Program-made: the position numbers and the translations under genes
DNA from: Bacillota bacterium
Lineage (GTDB): Bacteria; Bacillota; Clostridia; Peptostreptococcales; Anaerovoracaceae
Assembly (NCBI GenBank): GCA_022706625.1
Contig: JAKJCD010000001.1
Location: 10,251 to 40,591 of the forward strand
Reading direction: 5' to 3'
Length of the DNA: 30,341 nucleotides
The notes under the pieces: generated by a model
The model's input: only the letters and a program-made list of their open reading frames with translations
Told to the model about the DNA's origin: nothing
Database searches by the model: none
In this document: one piece after another, positions 7,987 to 16,248 of the stretch
How the letters are laid out: each line of letters starts with the position of its first letter
Numbering within the stretch: the stretch's first letter is position 1

Positions 7987-10339
7987 AACAGCGGATCATT
8001 CGGGGATATGTTTTGGAGTACGCGAGGCAATACGAAAAACGGAGGAGCTCATATCGGACAATACAGGTAAAAGTACCAGGATTTATACCTGCGGGCCTCT
8101 GATCCATAACAGAGCAGTGACAGATGATCTTCAAAATCGAGGTGTGGAAATCATTGAAAACCTTTCTTCGGCTGAACCGGGATCCGTCATCGTAATTCGT
8201 TCCCACGGGGAACCGGAATCGTTTTACAATGAGGCGGCGCAATCAGATTATAAAATAGTGGATGCGACTTGCCCCTTTGTAGCAAAAATCCATGAACTTG
8301 TATTGAAAGCACAGCTTGCCGGGAGAAATATCGTGGTCATCGGCGATGTAAACCACCCCGAGGTAAAGGGGATCGTAGGCTGGGCCGGAAAAAATTGTGA
8401 AGTGATTAACAGCATTGATGAAGCCGTGAAAATTGATTATGACAATATAACACTTGTGGCGCAAACTACTATTACAGGTTCTCTTTGGGACAGCATAGCC
8501 AACTATCTGACCGGCGTTAAATCGGATGTGATACCGTTAAGGACTATATGCAATGCTACGGATGAGCGTCAGAAAAGCTGCGAAAAAATTGCGCTGGAAT
8601 CGGACCTGATGATCGTTATAGGAGATAGAAACAGTGCAAATTCAAAAAAACTGCTTGAAATCGCTCAAAAGAACTGCAAAAAAACCTTTTTTGTTGAGAA
8701 TATTAATGATTTACCATTGAAACAAATCGAATTATGCGATAGAATAGGGGTTGCGGCAGGAGCTTCAACTCCTGAACGCATTATTAAGGAGGTTATTTCC
8801 ACTATGAGTGAAGCTATCACCGAGATGAAAGAAACGCAGATTGCGGATGCAATTGAAAATTCTGCAGAAGAACCCATTGTAAAAACGCCTGATGATGAAG
8901 CAACAACCGAAGCATCAGCTGCACCTGAAATCGAGCCGGAAGAGGAAGAAACAGAAAAGGCAAAGGAAACTCCTGAAGAAGCACCTCTACAGGAAGATAC
9001 TGCAGCCACAGAAGTCCAGGAAGAAGAACTGCATAAAATGGACGACTTCATGGCTGAGATCGACAAACAAATGATCCTTCCCAACAGGGGGGAAATTGTC
9101 GAAGGGGAGATCGTACAGGTTACCAACAGAGAGATCGTAGTGAATCTGAGGTGTAAAAAAGACGGCATCATTCCAATGTCTGAATTAATCCTTGAGGAAG
9201 GCCGGGAATTGACTGAAACATATAAGGCAGGAGATATCATCCAGGCAAAAGTCATAAAGACTGATGACGGTGAAGGAAATATCCTCTTATCAAAGAAAAA
9301 AGTTGAGATTAATGAACACTGGGACGAAATCAATGAAGCTCTTGATAATAAAACAGTAGTTAATGCGAAAGTGGTCAAGGAAGTCAAGGGCGGAGTAATA
9401 GCAGTATACAAAGAAGTATCCGGTTTTATCCCCATGTCCCAGCTGTCTGATCGGTATGTAGAAAAAGCTGACGAGTTCATAGGCAAAGTATTGCCGGTGA
9501 AAGTGAGCAGGGTGGACCAAAAAAGAAATAAGGCTGTTTTTTCGCACAAGGCTTATCTGTCTGAAGAAAAGCAAAGGAAGGTCCAGGAAATCTGGAATGC
9601 GCTGAATATCGGTGATGTGGTAGAAGGGACTGTTATGCGTTTCACGGATTACGGTGCTTTTGTAGATATAGGGGGTCTCGACGGACTTCTTCATATTTCC
9701 GAAATATCTTGGGGAAAACTCAAACATCCCCAGGAAGCTCTAAAAATTGGGGAAAGGATCGATGTCAAGATACTTTCTATAAATACGGAAAAGGGTAAGA
9801 TCTCTCTCGGACTGAAGCAAACTCAGCCCGAACCTTGGTCTGTGATAGATGACAAATACAAGACAGATCAGATAATAACGGGCAATGTGGTCCAGATCAA
9901 GGAATACGGTGCTTTCGTCGAGTTGGAGCCCGGCCTTGACGGGCTGGTTCATATATCCGAAATTGCGCATAAGCGCGTTACTAACATAGCTGATGAGTTA
10001 TCCGTCGGACAAACAGTACAAGCTAAGATCCTCGACATAGACAAAGAAAGAAAAAGAATAAGCCTTTCAATAAAGGAAACCATTGAACCTTCATTGATGG
10101 AGGAAGGAAAGACAGCACCATCCCGGGATGAAAATGAAGAAATAGCTGACGAAGCTGAGGGCGTTGCTGAGAAGATAGTGGAAAAAACTACAGAGTTCAT
10201 CGAAGAAGTTAAAGAAAATATTGACGAGCTGAAAGAAAAGGCAAAAGAAGTCAAGGAAGCGGCAGAGGATATCTTAGAATCTGTCACGGATAAAGCGGAA
10301 GATATCATCGAGGATATCAAAGAAAAAATTGAGGACTGA
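7976..10339 (+). CDS. ispH: Fused IspH (HMBPP reductase) and ribosomal-protein-S1-like RNA-binding protein
   Basis: 787 residues in one uninterrupted frame. Residues 1 to about 283 are IspH (LytB), which reduces HMBPP to IPP and DMAPP in the last step of the MEP isoprenoid pathway. The three [4Fe-4S] ligands are Cys12 (GICFGV), Cys99 (DATCPFV) and Cys192 (RTICNATDERQ); catalytic Glu129 (NHPEVKG) and substrate His44 and His77 are also present. A Glu/Thr/Pro-rich linker (about 284-360) leads to four S1/OB-fold domains starting near residues 366, 452, 545 and 631, the last two closest to consensus (FTDYGAFVDIGGLDGLLHISE). The tail (about 715-787) is a charged, probably helical Lys/Glu segment. 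This fusion is known in Clostridia. GAGGT lies 7 bp before the ATG. Both parts appear intact. Confidence 0.95.
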   Translation: MKIRTADHSGICFGVREAIRKTEELISDNTGKSTRIYTCGPLIHNRAVTDDLQNRGVEIIENLSSAEPGSVIVIRSHGEPESFYNEAAQSDYKIVDATCPFVAKIHELVLKAQLAGRNIVVIGDVNHPEVKGIVGWAGKNCEVINSIDEAVKIDYDNITLVAQTTITGSLWDSIANYLTGVKSDVIPLRTICNATDERQKSCEKIALESDLMIVIGDRNSANSKKLLEIAQKNCKKTFFVENINDLPLKQIELCDRIGVAAGASTPERIIKEVISTMSEAITEMKETQIADAIENSAEEPIVKTPDDEATTEASAAPEIEPEEEETEKAKETPEEAPLQEDTAATEVQEEELHKMDDFMAEIDKQMILPNRGEIVEGEIVQVTNREIVVNLRCKKDGIIPMSELILEEGRELTETYKAGDIIQAKVIKTDDGEGNILLSKKKVEINEHWDEINEALDNKTVVNAKVVKEVKGGVIAVYKEVSGFIPMSQLSDRYVEKADEFIGKVLPVKVSRVDQKRNKAVFSHKAYLSEEKQRKVQEIWNALNIGDVVEGTVMRFTDYGAFVDIGGLDGLLHISEISWGKLKHPQEALKIGERIDVKILSINTEKGKISLGLKQTQPEPWSVIDDKYKTDQIITGNVVQIKEYGAFVELEPGLDGLVHISEIAHKRVTNIADELSVGQTVQAKILDIDKERKRISLSIKETIEPSLMEEGKTAPSRDENEEIADEAEGVAEKIVEKTTEFIEEVKENIDELKEKAKEVKEAAEDILESVTDKAEDIIEDIKEKIED
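8786..8806 (+). other. Possible internal ribosome-binding site and start for a free S1 product
   Basis: Within the fusion, a perfect AAGGAGGT (8786-8793) is followed 11 nt after GGAGG by an in-frame ATG at 8804, exactly at the IspH/linker border. Initiation here would give a 511-residue protein with all four S1 domains and no IspH. The motif also encodes Ile-Lys-Glu-Val, so it may be coincidental. Confidence 0.35.
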
Positions 10340-10364
10340 TTATCTTAAAAGATCAAATACCGCA

Positions 10365-10400
10365 GGGGCAATTCCACATAAAGGAATTGCCCCATTGCTT
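10365..10400 (+). terminator. Strong hairpin at the end of the ispH-S1 operon
   Basis: A perfect 11-bp inverted repeat, GGGGCAATTCC (10365-10375) and GGAATTGCCCC (10383-10393), with a 7-nt loop and the T-containing tail ATTGCTTT. It lies between the convergent ispH-S1 and recN genes. The U-tract is interrupted but the stem is very stable. Confidence 0.75.
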
Positions 10401-10414
10401 TAAATAAAGGAAGG

Positions 10415-12118
10415 TTATGACAGGGTCACTTGAATAGGTTCTTGCAAAGATTCGGAAATAAGTTCTTTCGCGTTTTTTAATGCGGCTTCAGTCACGTGCA
10501 GCCCGCCCAGTAGGCGGGCGATTTCATCGGTTTTTTCTTCTTGATTTAATAGTTTTACTGTTGTAACTGTCCGTCCCCCTGAAAGATCTTTTTGAATTTG
10601 ATAATGATAATCTGAAAACGCTGCGATCTGTGCGAGATGAGTTATGCAGATCACTTGATGAGAACCGGCTATCTGCTTTAATTTTTTGCCTACGATACTG
10701 GCAGTGATACCGCTGACACCGCTGTCAATCTCATCAAAAATAAGTGTCGGAATACCGTCAAATCCACCGAGCATAGCTTTAAAGGCAAGCATTATTCTCG
10801 ATATTTCACCGCCGGAAGCGATTTTGCTTAAAGGCTTAGGCTGTTCACCTTTGTTTGTGACAATCAGGAACTCAACTTGATCGGATCCCGATTCAGTATA
10901 TTTTTTTTCACCATGCTCCGTCAGGGGAGTAAATGATACGGTCAGTGAGGAGTCTTTGAAGTTGAGTTCACCAAGCTCTCTTGCCATATCAAGTTCCATC
11001 TTTTTTGCCGCATCTTTTCGCAGAGCTGTCAGCTTTTCGCAGGCGGCATCCAAGCGATTTTTAGATATAGAAAGTTCTTTCGCGAGTGTTTGCTGCAACT
11101 GGTCGGAGTTATCTATATGTGACAGAAGTTCAGCCGTCTTTTGTTTATGCGAGAGGACATTTTCCAGCGTTCCGCCATATTTCTTTTTTAACCGGTTCAA
11201 CAAATCGATACGTTCTGAAACAGTATTAATAATCTCGGGAGAAAAAGAGACAGAGTCTTTTGCCTTACGGATATCCATGCACAGATCTTCGAGCCTGTAG
11301 AAACAGTCTGATATGGTCTCGGATAAATATGAAAATTCATTAGAAAAGTTTTTTATTTCACCCATGAGCCTAGAACTCTTACCTAAGGTGTCCAATGAAG
11401 AAGACTGCCCATAAAGAAGCTCATAAACTTCAGACAAAGTCGAGTAAAGCTTTTCGCTGTTTTGCAGAATCAGTAATTGTTCAGAAAGAGAATCATCCTC
11501 TCCAGGAATGGGATCTGCCTGAGTTATCTCCGACAGCTCGTACTGCATAAAATCACGATTTCTGAGTTGTTCGGCCTGCAAGCTCATAACAGTATTAAGC
11601 TCGTTTTCTAAGCCTTTATATTCTTCATATAGCTTATAAACCGATTGCTTGATCGCACCGATGGACTGCTTGCCGTATTCATCAAGCAGTTTAAGATGTG
11701 TGTCCGGGTCAAGAAGGGATTGATGGTCGTATTGACCGTGAATATCGGCGATCCTTCTGCAAATGTTGTTTAAAAAAGACAAAGAGACCAGAGTGCCGTT
11801 AACGCGGCAAATACTTTTTCCGCCGGCATAGATTTCCCTAAGTATGTAGAAACCATCCTCGCTGTTGATGCTGTTTCCGGCGAGTAAGGCCCGAATCCCG
11901 GGATCTTCGATTTCCGCAGCCAATTCTATGATTGCTTTATCTTTTCCCGAACGAACTAAGGTTGTATCCGCTCTCCCTCCCAATGCCATGCTGACAGCTT
12001 CGATTATAATCGATTTTCCAGCTCCGGTTTCGCCGGTCAATATATGCAAACCTCTTTTAAAATCAAGGCTTATATTATCGATAATAGCAAAATCCCTAAT
12101 AGATATATGTGTGAGCAT
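10415..12118 (-). CDS. recN: DNA repair protein RecN
   Basis: 567 residues from the ATG at 12118. An ATG six bases upstream (12124) abuts the GAGGT motif and is too close to it, whereas 12118 has a 7-bp spacer. RecN is an SMC-like ATPase that acts early at double-strand breaks. Walker A is GETGAGKS near residue 30. A long coiled-coil region fills the middle third (LLNRLKKKYGGTLENVLSHK). The C-terminus has the ABC signature (KIASGGEISRIMLAFK) and Walker B (LIFDEIDSGVSG), then CITHLAQIAAF. It is cytosolic and nucleoid-associated. It follows argR by 24 bp, the arrangement seen in many Firmicutes. Confidence 0.96.
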   Translation of the reverse strand: MLTHISIRDFAIIDNISLDFKRGLHILTGETGAGKSIIIEAVSMALGGRADTTLVRSGKDKAIIELAAEIEDPGIRALLAGNSINSEDGFYILREIYAGGKSICRVNGTLVSLSFLNNICRRIADIHGQYDHQSLLDPDTHLKLLDEYGKQSIGAIKQSVYKLYEEYKGLENELNTVMSLQAEQLRNRDFMQYELSEITQADPIPGEDDSLSEQLLILQNSEKLYSTLSEVYELLYGQSSSLDTLGKSSRLMGEIKNFSNEFSYLSETISDCFYRLEDLCMDIRKAKDSVSFSPEIINTVSERIDLLNRLKKKYGGTLENVLSHKQKTAELLSHIDNSDQLQQTLAKELSISKNRLDAACEKLTALRKDAAKKMELDMARELGELNFKDSSLTVSFTPLTEHGEKKYTESGSDQVEFLIVTNKGEQPKPLSKIASGGEISRIMLAFKAMLGGFDGIPTLIFDEIDSGVSGITASIVGKKLKQIAGSHQVICITHLAQIAAFSDYHYQIQKDLSGGRTVTTVKLLNQEEKTDEIARLLGGLHVTEAALKNAKELISESLQEPIQVTLS

Positions 12119-12142
12119 AGCCATACCTCGGGTAAAACAGGA

Positions 12143-12592
12143 TCATTTCAATATGTCGTGAAAGCGTTTTACAAGATCCGGAACATTTGCGGGGTCATCG
12201 GCAATTAAGAGAAGGGTATTATCTCCAGCTACGGTACCCACAACATGATTCATGCTCATCGTGTCGATAGCCTCGCCTGCAGCATTAGCGCAACCCGGGA
12301 GGGTTTTGATCACTATAAGGTTGCCGGAAGAGTCTACCGCTCTGATCGTTTCTTTAAAGATCGTTACAAAACGTTCGGGTGAAGGCTGCTCAGCTGCAGG
12401 GCTCACAGCATATTTATAACGACCTGACGGTGCAAGCACCTTAATGAGCTGAAGCTCTTTGATATCACGTGAGACTGTAGCCTGTGTGGCTTGATATCCT
12501 GCCTTTTTCAAAAGGGATACCAGTTTGTCCTGTGTCTCGACCTCATGAGAGTTGACAATATCCAATATCTTGTTTTGTCTAGCATACCTCAT
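12143..12592 (-). CDS. argR: Arginine repressor ArgR/AhrC
   Basis: 149 residues, full family length. The N-terminal winged helix-turn-helix (about residues 1-70) contains QATVSRDIKELQLIKV, the DNA-recognition motif. The C-terminal domain contains the hexamerisation and arginine-binding motif GTVAGDNTLLLI. With bound arginine it represses arginine biosynthesis and activates catabolism; in Firmicutes it is often co-transcribed with recN, as here. GGAGG lies 7 bp before the ATG. A possible ARG box sits in its own leader, which would fit autoregulation. No arginine biosynthesis gene is in the window. Confidence 0.95.
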   Translation of the reverse strand: MRYARQNKILDIVNSHEVETQDKLVSLLKKAGYQATQATVSRDIKELQLIKVLAPSGRYKYAVSPAAEQPSPERFVTIFKETIRAVDSSGNLIVIKTLPGCANAAGEAIDTMSMNHVVGTVAGDNTLLLIADDPANVPDLVKRFHDILK

Positions 12593-12621
12593 GGCATCCT
12601 CCGTGTTTACTTGTTAATGAC

Positions 12622-12638
12622 AATTGAATATTTATGCG
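12622..12638 (-). promoter_or_regulatory. Possible ARG box in the argR leader
   Basis: On the plus strand, AATTGAATATTTATGCG has one good ARG half-site (TGAATA) and a poor second half. It lies just downstream of the inferred argR transcription start, where binding would repress argR. Half-site quality only. Confidence 0.3.
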
Positions 12639-12655
12639 GCCGTTTATTTGTTTAC

Positions 12656-12664
12656 ATTATAGCA
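12656..12664 (-). promoter_or_regulatory. Extended -10 promoter of argR-recN
   Basis: On the minus strand the sequence reads TGC-TATAAT, a perfect extended -10 about 64 bp upstream of the argR ATG. No good -35 is visible at 17 bp, which is normal for extended -10 promoters. Its upstream region overlaps the divergent ruvC promoter. Confidence 0.6.
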
Positions 12665-12672
12665 CAGGAAAC

Positions 12673-12701
12673 TTGGATAGAAAAGGTTATTATGTTATAA
12701 T
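12673..12701 (+). promoter_or_regulatory. SigA-type promoter of ruvC operon
   Basis: TTGGAT, a 17-bp spacer and a perfect TATAAT. Transcription would start near 12708, about 38 bp before the ruvC ATG. The -35 is weak (TTG conserved), but spacing and -10 are ideal. Confidence 0.6.
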
Positions 12702-12745
12702 CATTTTGACTTTTAGAGAGTATTAAAGACCGGCGGGAGATCAGG

Positions 12746-13285
12746 ATGAGGATAATGGGTATAGACCCGGGTTTTGCCATTGTAGGTTACGGTATTGTGG
12801 ACATGGAGGGCAGCCGTTTCACTGCTTGCTCTTATGGTGCTATCACCACCGATAAGGATATGGATATGCCCGACAGGTTAAAACATATATATTGCAGGCT
12901 TATGGAGATAATCGATGAATACCGTCCGGAGACTGTTGCAATAGAAGAACTGTTTTTCAATAAAAATGCAAAAACTGCTATTACCGTAGGTCAGGCAAGG
13001 GGAGTAGCCGTATTGGCATGTGCAAACTCCGGGCTGGAAATCTTCGAATATACTCCGCTTCAAATCAAACAGGGCCTGATAGGTTTCGGCCGGGCAGAAA
13101 AAGAGCAGGTGCAGTTTATGGTAAAGGCCATCCTTCATTTATCGGAGATGCCAAAGCAGGACGATACAGCGGATGCCCTGGCTGCCGCTATCTGCCACGG
13201 TAATTCCTCAACCTGCCTGAGACGTATCAAGGGTGGCATCGGACGGAATGCCGGGAAAAGGAAAAATGGAGGGACATCCATATGA
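12746..13285 (+). CDS. ruvC: Holliday junction endonuclease RuvC
   Basis: 179 residues, RNase H-like fold. The four catalytic acids are visible: Asp7 (MGIDPG), Glu67 (VAIEELFF), Asp140 and Asp143 (KQDDTADALAAAICH). RuvC cuts Holliday junctions held by RuvAB, completing recombination. A GGGAG ribosome-binding site lies upstream of the ATG. The stop overlaps the ruvA start as ATGA, so the two are coupled. It is preceded by its own promoter, making it the first gene of the ruvCAB-spoIID-queA-tgt transcription unit. Confidence 0.97.
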   Translation: MRIMGIDPGFAIVGYGIVDMEGSRFTACSYGAITTDKDMDMPDRLKHIYCRLMEIIDEYRPETVAIEELFFNKNAKTAITVGQARGVAVLACANSGLEIFEYTPLQIKQGLIGFGRAEKEQVQFMVKAILHLSEMPKQDDTADALAAAICHGNSSTCLRRIKGGIGRNAGKRKNGGTSI

Positions 13286-13863
13286 TCCATTATTTACGAG
13301 GGAACATCACCATGAGCTTCGACGGAGGTATTGTAGTGGAGACGTGCGGCGTGGGCTATAAAGTTTTTGTGCCTGATAATTCTCCGCTTTACACATATAA
13401 AAGTAAAGATGAGGTTACGGTTTTCACTGCCATGATCGTACGTGAGGATGACATAAGTATTTACGGTTTTCATGACAGCGACTCTCTTGACCTATTCCTG
13501 CTCCTGCGAACCGTAAACGGGGTGGGAGCAAAGGCTGCGCTCTCCGTTTTATCATGGATCCCAGTAGAGCATGTCAAGAAGGCGATAGCTTTTGAAGATC
13601 CGGCTACCCTCACAAAAGCAAACGGAATCGGTAAAAAGACGGCCCAGCGTATTGTTTTAGAATTGAAAGATAAAATAGGGAGTTTTGGAGAACTGTCGGA
13701 TCTCGCCGGAGATACTGGACTCGAAAGCGGAAGAGCAGAAGCTGTCAATGCCCTCATTGGCCTGGGCTACAGCCGAAGCGAGGCTATCAGCGCCATAGGT
13801 GCAATAAGCGATGACAATCTTCCCACGGAAGAATATATACGCCAGGCCTTGAGAAGGACATAG
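13282..13863 (+). CDS. ruvA: Holliday junction DNA helicase subunit RuvA
   Basis: 193 residues, usual length. An N-terminal OB-fold domain (about 1-62; YLRGNITMS, VETCGVGYKVFVP) is followed by two helix-hairpin-helix motifs (LLLRTVNGVGAKAALSVL and LTKANGIGKKTAQRIVLEL) and a C-terminal three-helix domain (EAVNALIGLGYSRSEA) that contacts RuvB. A RuvA tetramer holds the four-way junction while RuvB drives branch migration. It overlaps ruvC by 4 bp, and ruvB follows after 10 bp. Confidence 0.97.
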   Translation: MIHYLRGNITMSFDGGIVVETCGVGYKVFVPDNSPLYTYKSKDEVTVFTAMIVREDDISIYGFHDSDSLDLFLLLRTVNGVGAKAALSVLSWIPVEHVKKAIAFEDPATLTKANGIGKKTAQRIVLELKDKIGSFGELSDLAGDTGLESGRAEAVNALIGLGYSRSEAISAIGAISDDNLPTEEYIRQALRRT

Positions 13864-13873
13864 GAGAAACACG

Positions 13874-14902
13874 ATGGATTATGAAGACAGGATCGTTGAA
13901 ACCAGGCTTAATAATGATGAAGAAGAACTGGAATCGACTCTCAGGCCTAAGTATTTCAGTGAATACATAGGACAAAAGGGCGTTACGGACAATCTTAAGA
14001 TATATATCGAAGCGGCAAAGATGCGCAGGGAGCCCCTCGACCATGTTCTCTTTTACGGCCCGCCGGGCCTGGGCAAAACGACCTTGGCAGGGATAATAGC
14101 AAATGAATTGGGAGTCGATCTAAGGATCACTTCAGGTCCGGCTATCGAAAGGGCAGGGGACCTGGCGGCAATACTGACAAATCTCAATGACAACGATGTC
14201 TTATTCATTGACGAGATCCATAGATTGAACCGCTCCGTAGAAGAAGTTTTGTATTCCGCCATGGAAGACTTTGCCCTGGATATAATTATCGGAAAAGGCC
14301 CCTCCGCAAGATCTATAAGGCTGGACCTGGCGAAGTTTACTCTTATCGGAGCAACGACCCGAGCCGGCAGCCTTTCGGCTCCCCTGCGAGACCGTTTTGG
14401 GGTTATCAGCAAATTCGATATGTACACCGTGGAAGAGCTTTCTGAGATAATAAGACGCTCCGCCGGGATATTGAATATCAGTATCGATGAACCTTCTTTA
14501 GCGGAACTGGCAAGAAGATCCAGAGGAACTCCAAGGGTAGCAAACCGCCTGCTGAAACGAGTAAGAGATTTCAGCCAGGTAAAGGGTTCCGGCATCATAG
14601 ATACGAAGATAACGGATAAAACCCTGAAAGCACTGGGGATAGACGAGCGAGGTCTGGAAAGCCTTGACAGGGATATTCTTTCGATAATAATCCAACGGTT
14701 TAACGGAGGGCCTGTAGGCATAGATACCATTGCGGCTTCCATCGGTGAGGAACGGATCACTATTGAAGATGTATACGAACCGTACTTATTGCAGGCAGGC
14801 TTCCTTCACCGTACACAAAAGGGGAGAATGGTTTCTGCGGAAGCCTATCGGCATTTAGGTTTAGCTCAGCCCTGCGACGGACAAATATCCTTTGACGATT
14901 GA
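13874..14902 (+). CDS. ruvB: Holliday junction branch-migration ATPase RuvB
   Basis: 342 residues. It is an AAA+ ATPase with Walker A GPPGLGKT (62-69), Walker B LFIDEIHRLNR (Asp113-Glu114), sensor 1 LIGATTRAG and the arginine-finger region LRDRFG. The C-terminal winged helix (GGPVGIDTIAASIGEE, PYLLQAGFLHRTQKGR) binds DNA. Two RuvB hexamers pump DNA through the RuvA-bound junction. The gene is intact, and an AGGAG ribosome-binding site lies in the short gap after ruvA. It is the third gene of the ruvCAB block. Confidence 0.98.
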   Translation: MDYEDRIVETRLNNDEEELESTLRPKYFSEYIGQKGVTDNLKIYIEAAKMRREPLDHVLFYGPPGLGKTTLAGIIANELGVDLRITSGPAIERAGDLAAILTNLNDNDVLFIDEIHRLNRSVEEVLYSAMEDFALDIIIGKGPSARSIRLDLAKFTLIGATTRAGSLSAPLRDRFGVISKFDMYTVEELSEIIRRSAGILNISIDEPSLAELARRSRGTPRVANRLLKRVRDFSQVKGSGIIDTKITDKTLKALGIDERGLESLDRDILSIIIQRFNGGPVGIDTIAASIGEERITIEDVYEPYLLQAGFLHRTQKGRMVSAEAYRHLGLAQPCDGQISFDD

Positions 14903-14928
14903 GTAAAGAGCTGTGATGAGGTGGCAAA

Positions 14929-16248
14929 ATGGTAAAAATTAAGCTTTGTACAGTAATACAAATAGTGGCGCTTTTGGGCACGATTTCGTTATTATCATTT
15001 TTTTATCCGATTGAGGTAAGAGCAGCCGAAGACACGGAGGGCATTAAAATCGGATTAAAATATGGTTTAAATGCCGTAACTCAGTGCGTCATCACTTCTC
15101 CTACAGGTTTTATTCTTGGTACGCTCGAAGACGGAGGCTTTTCCGAAACCCTTCCGCTTCCGGCATATAAAGAAGTTACCGCAGCCGCAAAAAGCGGTCA
15201 TGTGGAGTTAAGGGACGAAGCCGGCGTGCTTCTGTCGGCTGATATAGGGGTCAACGGCTGCATAATGCCTTATGAATCAGCAGAAGGGCAACTGATCTCA
15301 TTGAATGGGCAGAAATACCGCGGTGGAATATTGTTAAAGACAGATAGCGGTAATAAGCTTACAGTGATCAATTACCTGACTATGGAAGAGTATCTTTATG
15401 GAGTGATCCCCGGAGAGATGCATCATGATAATCCGCTGGAAGCTTTAAAGGCGCAGGCTGTTGCGGCAAGGACCTTTGCGATCATTAATAAAGCTGTGTC
15501 TGAGACGAGGGGAATGATGATTTATTATCAGAACGAACCGGCAGCCGCATTTTATTCTAAAAACAGCGGCGGGCACACACAGAATTCCGAGGATGTATGG
15601 TCAACAGCTTCCCCGCATTTGCGCGGTATTGCAGATCAATACAGCCCTGATCTTCCATGGCAGTCGACAATGAGTTTTGAAACACTGAGGCAGAAGCTGA
15701 TACAAGAGGAGGGGGACCCGGGGGCTGTGATATCGGTTCGTATAGGCGAGCGTGATGCCTCGGGGGCTGTCGCTTCTTTGATTATTAAAGGGAAGGATAA
15801 GGAAGTAAATCTGACAAAATCGAGGGTACGGGCTGTTTTGGGAACTTCATTAGTCAAATCGCGGCATTTTTGCATAGGGGATACATACGAAAAAAGCAAT
15901 CAGCCGGATACCGGCAGCCTGGCACTGCTTTCCGCTCAGGGTATCAAAAATGCGACAAACTCGGACCGGGTCTATTTATTAAACGGGGATGGAAAACTGA
16001 ATACATCAGATCTAATCTCGTTGAAAATTACCAAGGAGAACAGGGCAGTGGATTTGGAATCGTTTTCGAGTAATACAGCAAAATTTGATGACAGTAAAAT
16101 AGCTGCTGACGGGTCTTTGACATTGACCGGTTTAGGATACGGTCACGGGGTTGGGATGGCTCAGGATGGTGCGATCATCATGGCAAGGCAGGGTAAAAGC
16201 TTTATGGAAATATTAAAATACTATTATACCGGTATTGAGGTCTATTGA
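14929..16248 (+). CDS. SpoIID/LytB-domain protein (putative peptidoglycan lytic transglycosylase)
   Basis: 439 residues with an N-terminal signal or anchor segment (about residues 8-28, ending VRAAED). The SpoIID domain begins around residue 135. It contains YLYGVIPGEMHH, whose Glu163 aligns with the catalytic acid of SpoIID, followed by ALKAQAVAARTFA. The C-terminus GLGYGHGVGMAQDGA ... ILKYYYTGIEVY is the family's typical end. SpoIID trims glycan strands denuded of stem peptides during engulfment; SpoIID-like paralogs in this ruvB-queA position are common in Clostridia and may act in vegetative cells. The region between about residues 300 and 385 is family-variable. The stop overlaps the queA start by one base (TGATG). 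Confidence 0.88.
   Translation: MVKIKLCTVIQIVALLGTISLLSFFYPIEVRAAEDTEGIKIGLKYGLNAVTQCVITSPTGFILGTLEDGGFSETLPLPAYKEVTAAAKSGHVELRDEAGVLLSADIGVNGCIMPYESAEGQLISLNGQKYRGGILLKTDSGNKLTVINYLTMEEYLYGVIPGEMHHDNPLEALKAQAVAARTFAIINKAVSETRGMMIYYQNEPAAAFYSKNSGGHTQNSEDVWSTASPHLRGIADQYSPDLPWQSTMSFETLRQKLIQEEGDPGAVISVRIGERDASGAVASLIIKGKDKEVNLTKSRVRAVLGTSLVKSRHFCIGDTYEKSNQPDTGSLALLSAQGIKNATNSDRVYLLNGDGKLNTSDLISLKITKENRAVDLESFSSNTAKFDDSKIAADGSLTLTGLGYGHGVGMAQDGAIIMARQGKSFMEILKYYYTGIEVY

Noticed and set aside
8665..9549. 294-codon minus-strand open frame opposite the IspH-S1 gene
   Set aside because: It is a Ser/Thr-rich shadow of the Glu/Lys-rich linker and S1 coding strand, with no ribosome-binding site; the plus-strand gene has full domain support.
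14053..14760. 235-codon minus-strand open frame opposite ruvB
   Set aside because: No recognisable motif or start signal; ruvB on the plus strand is complete and conserved.
16245..16247. TTG start for queA
   Set aside because: The ATG directly after it has ideal spacing to GAGGT and gives the conserved N-terminus.
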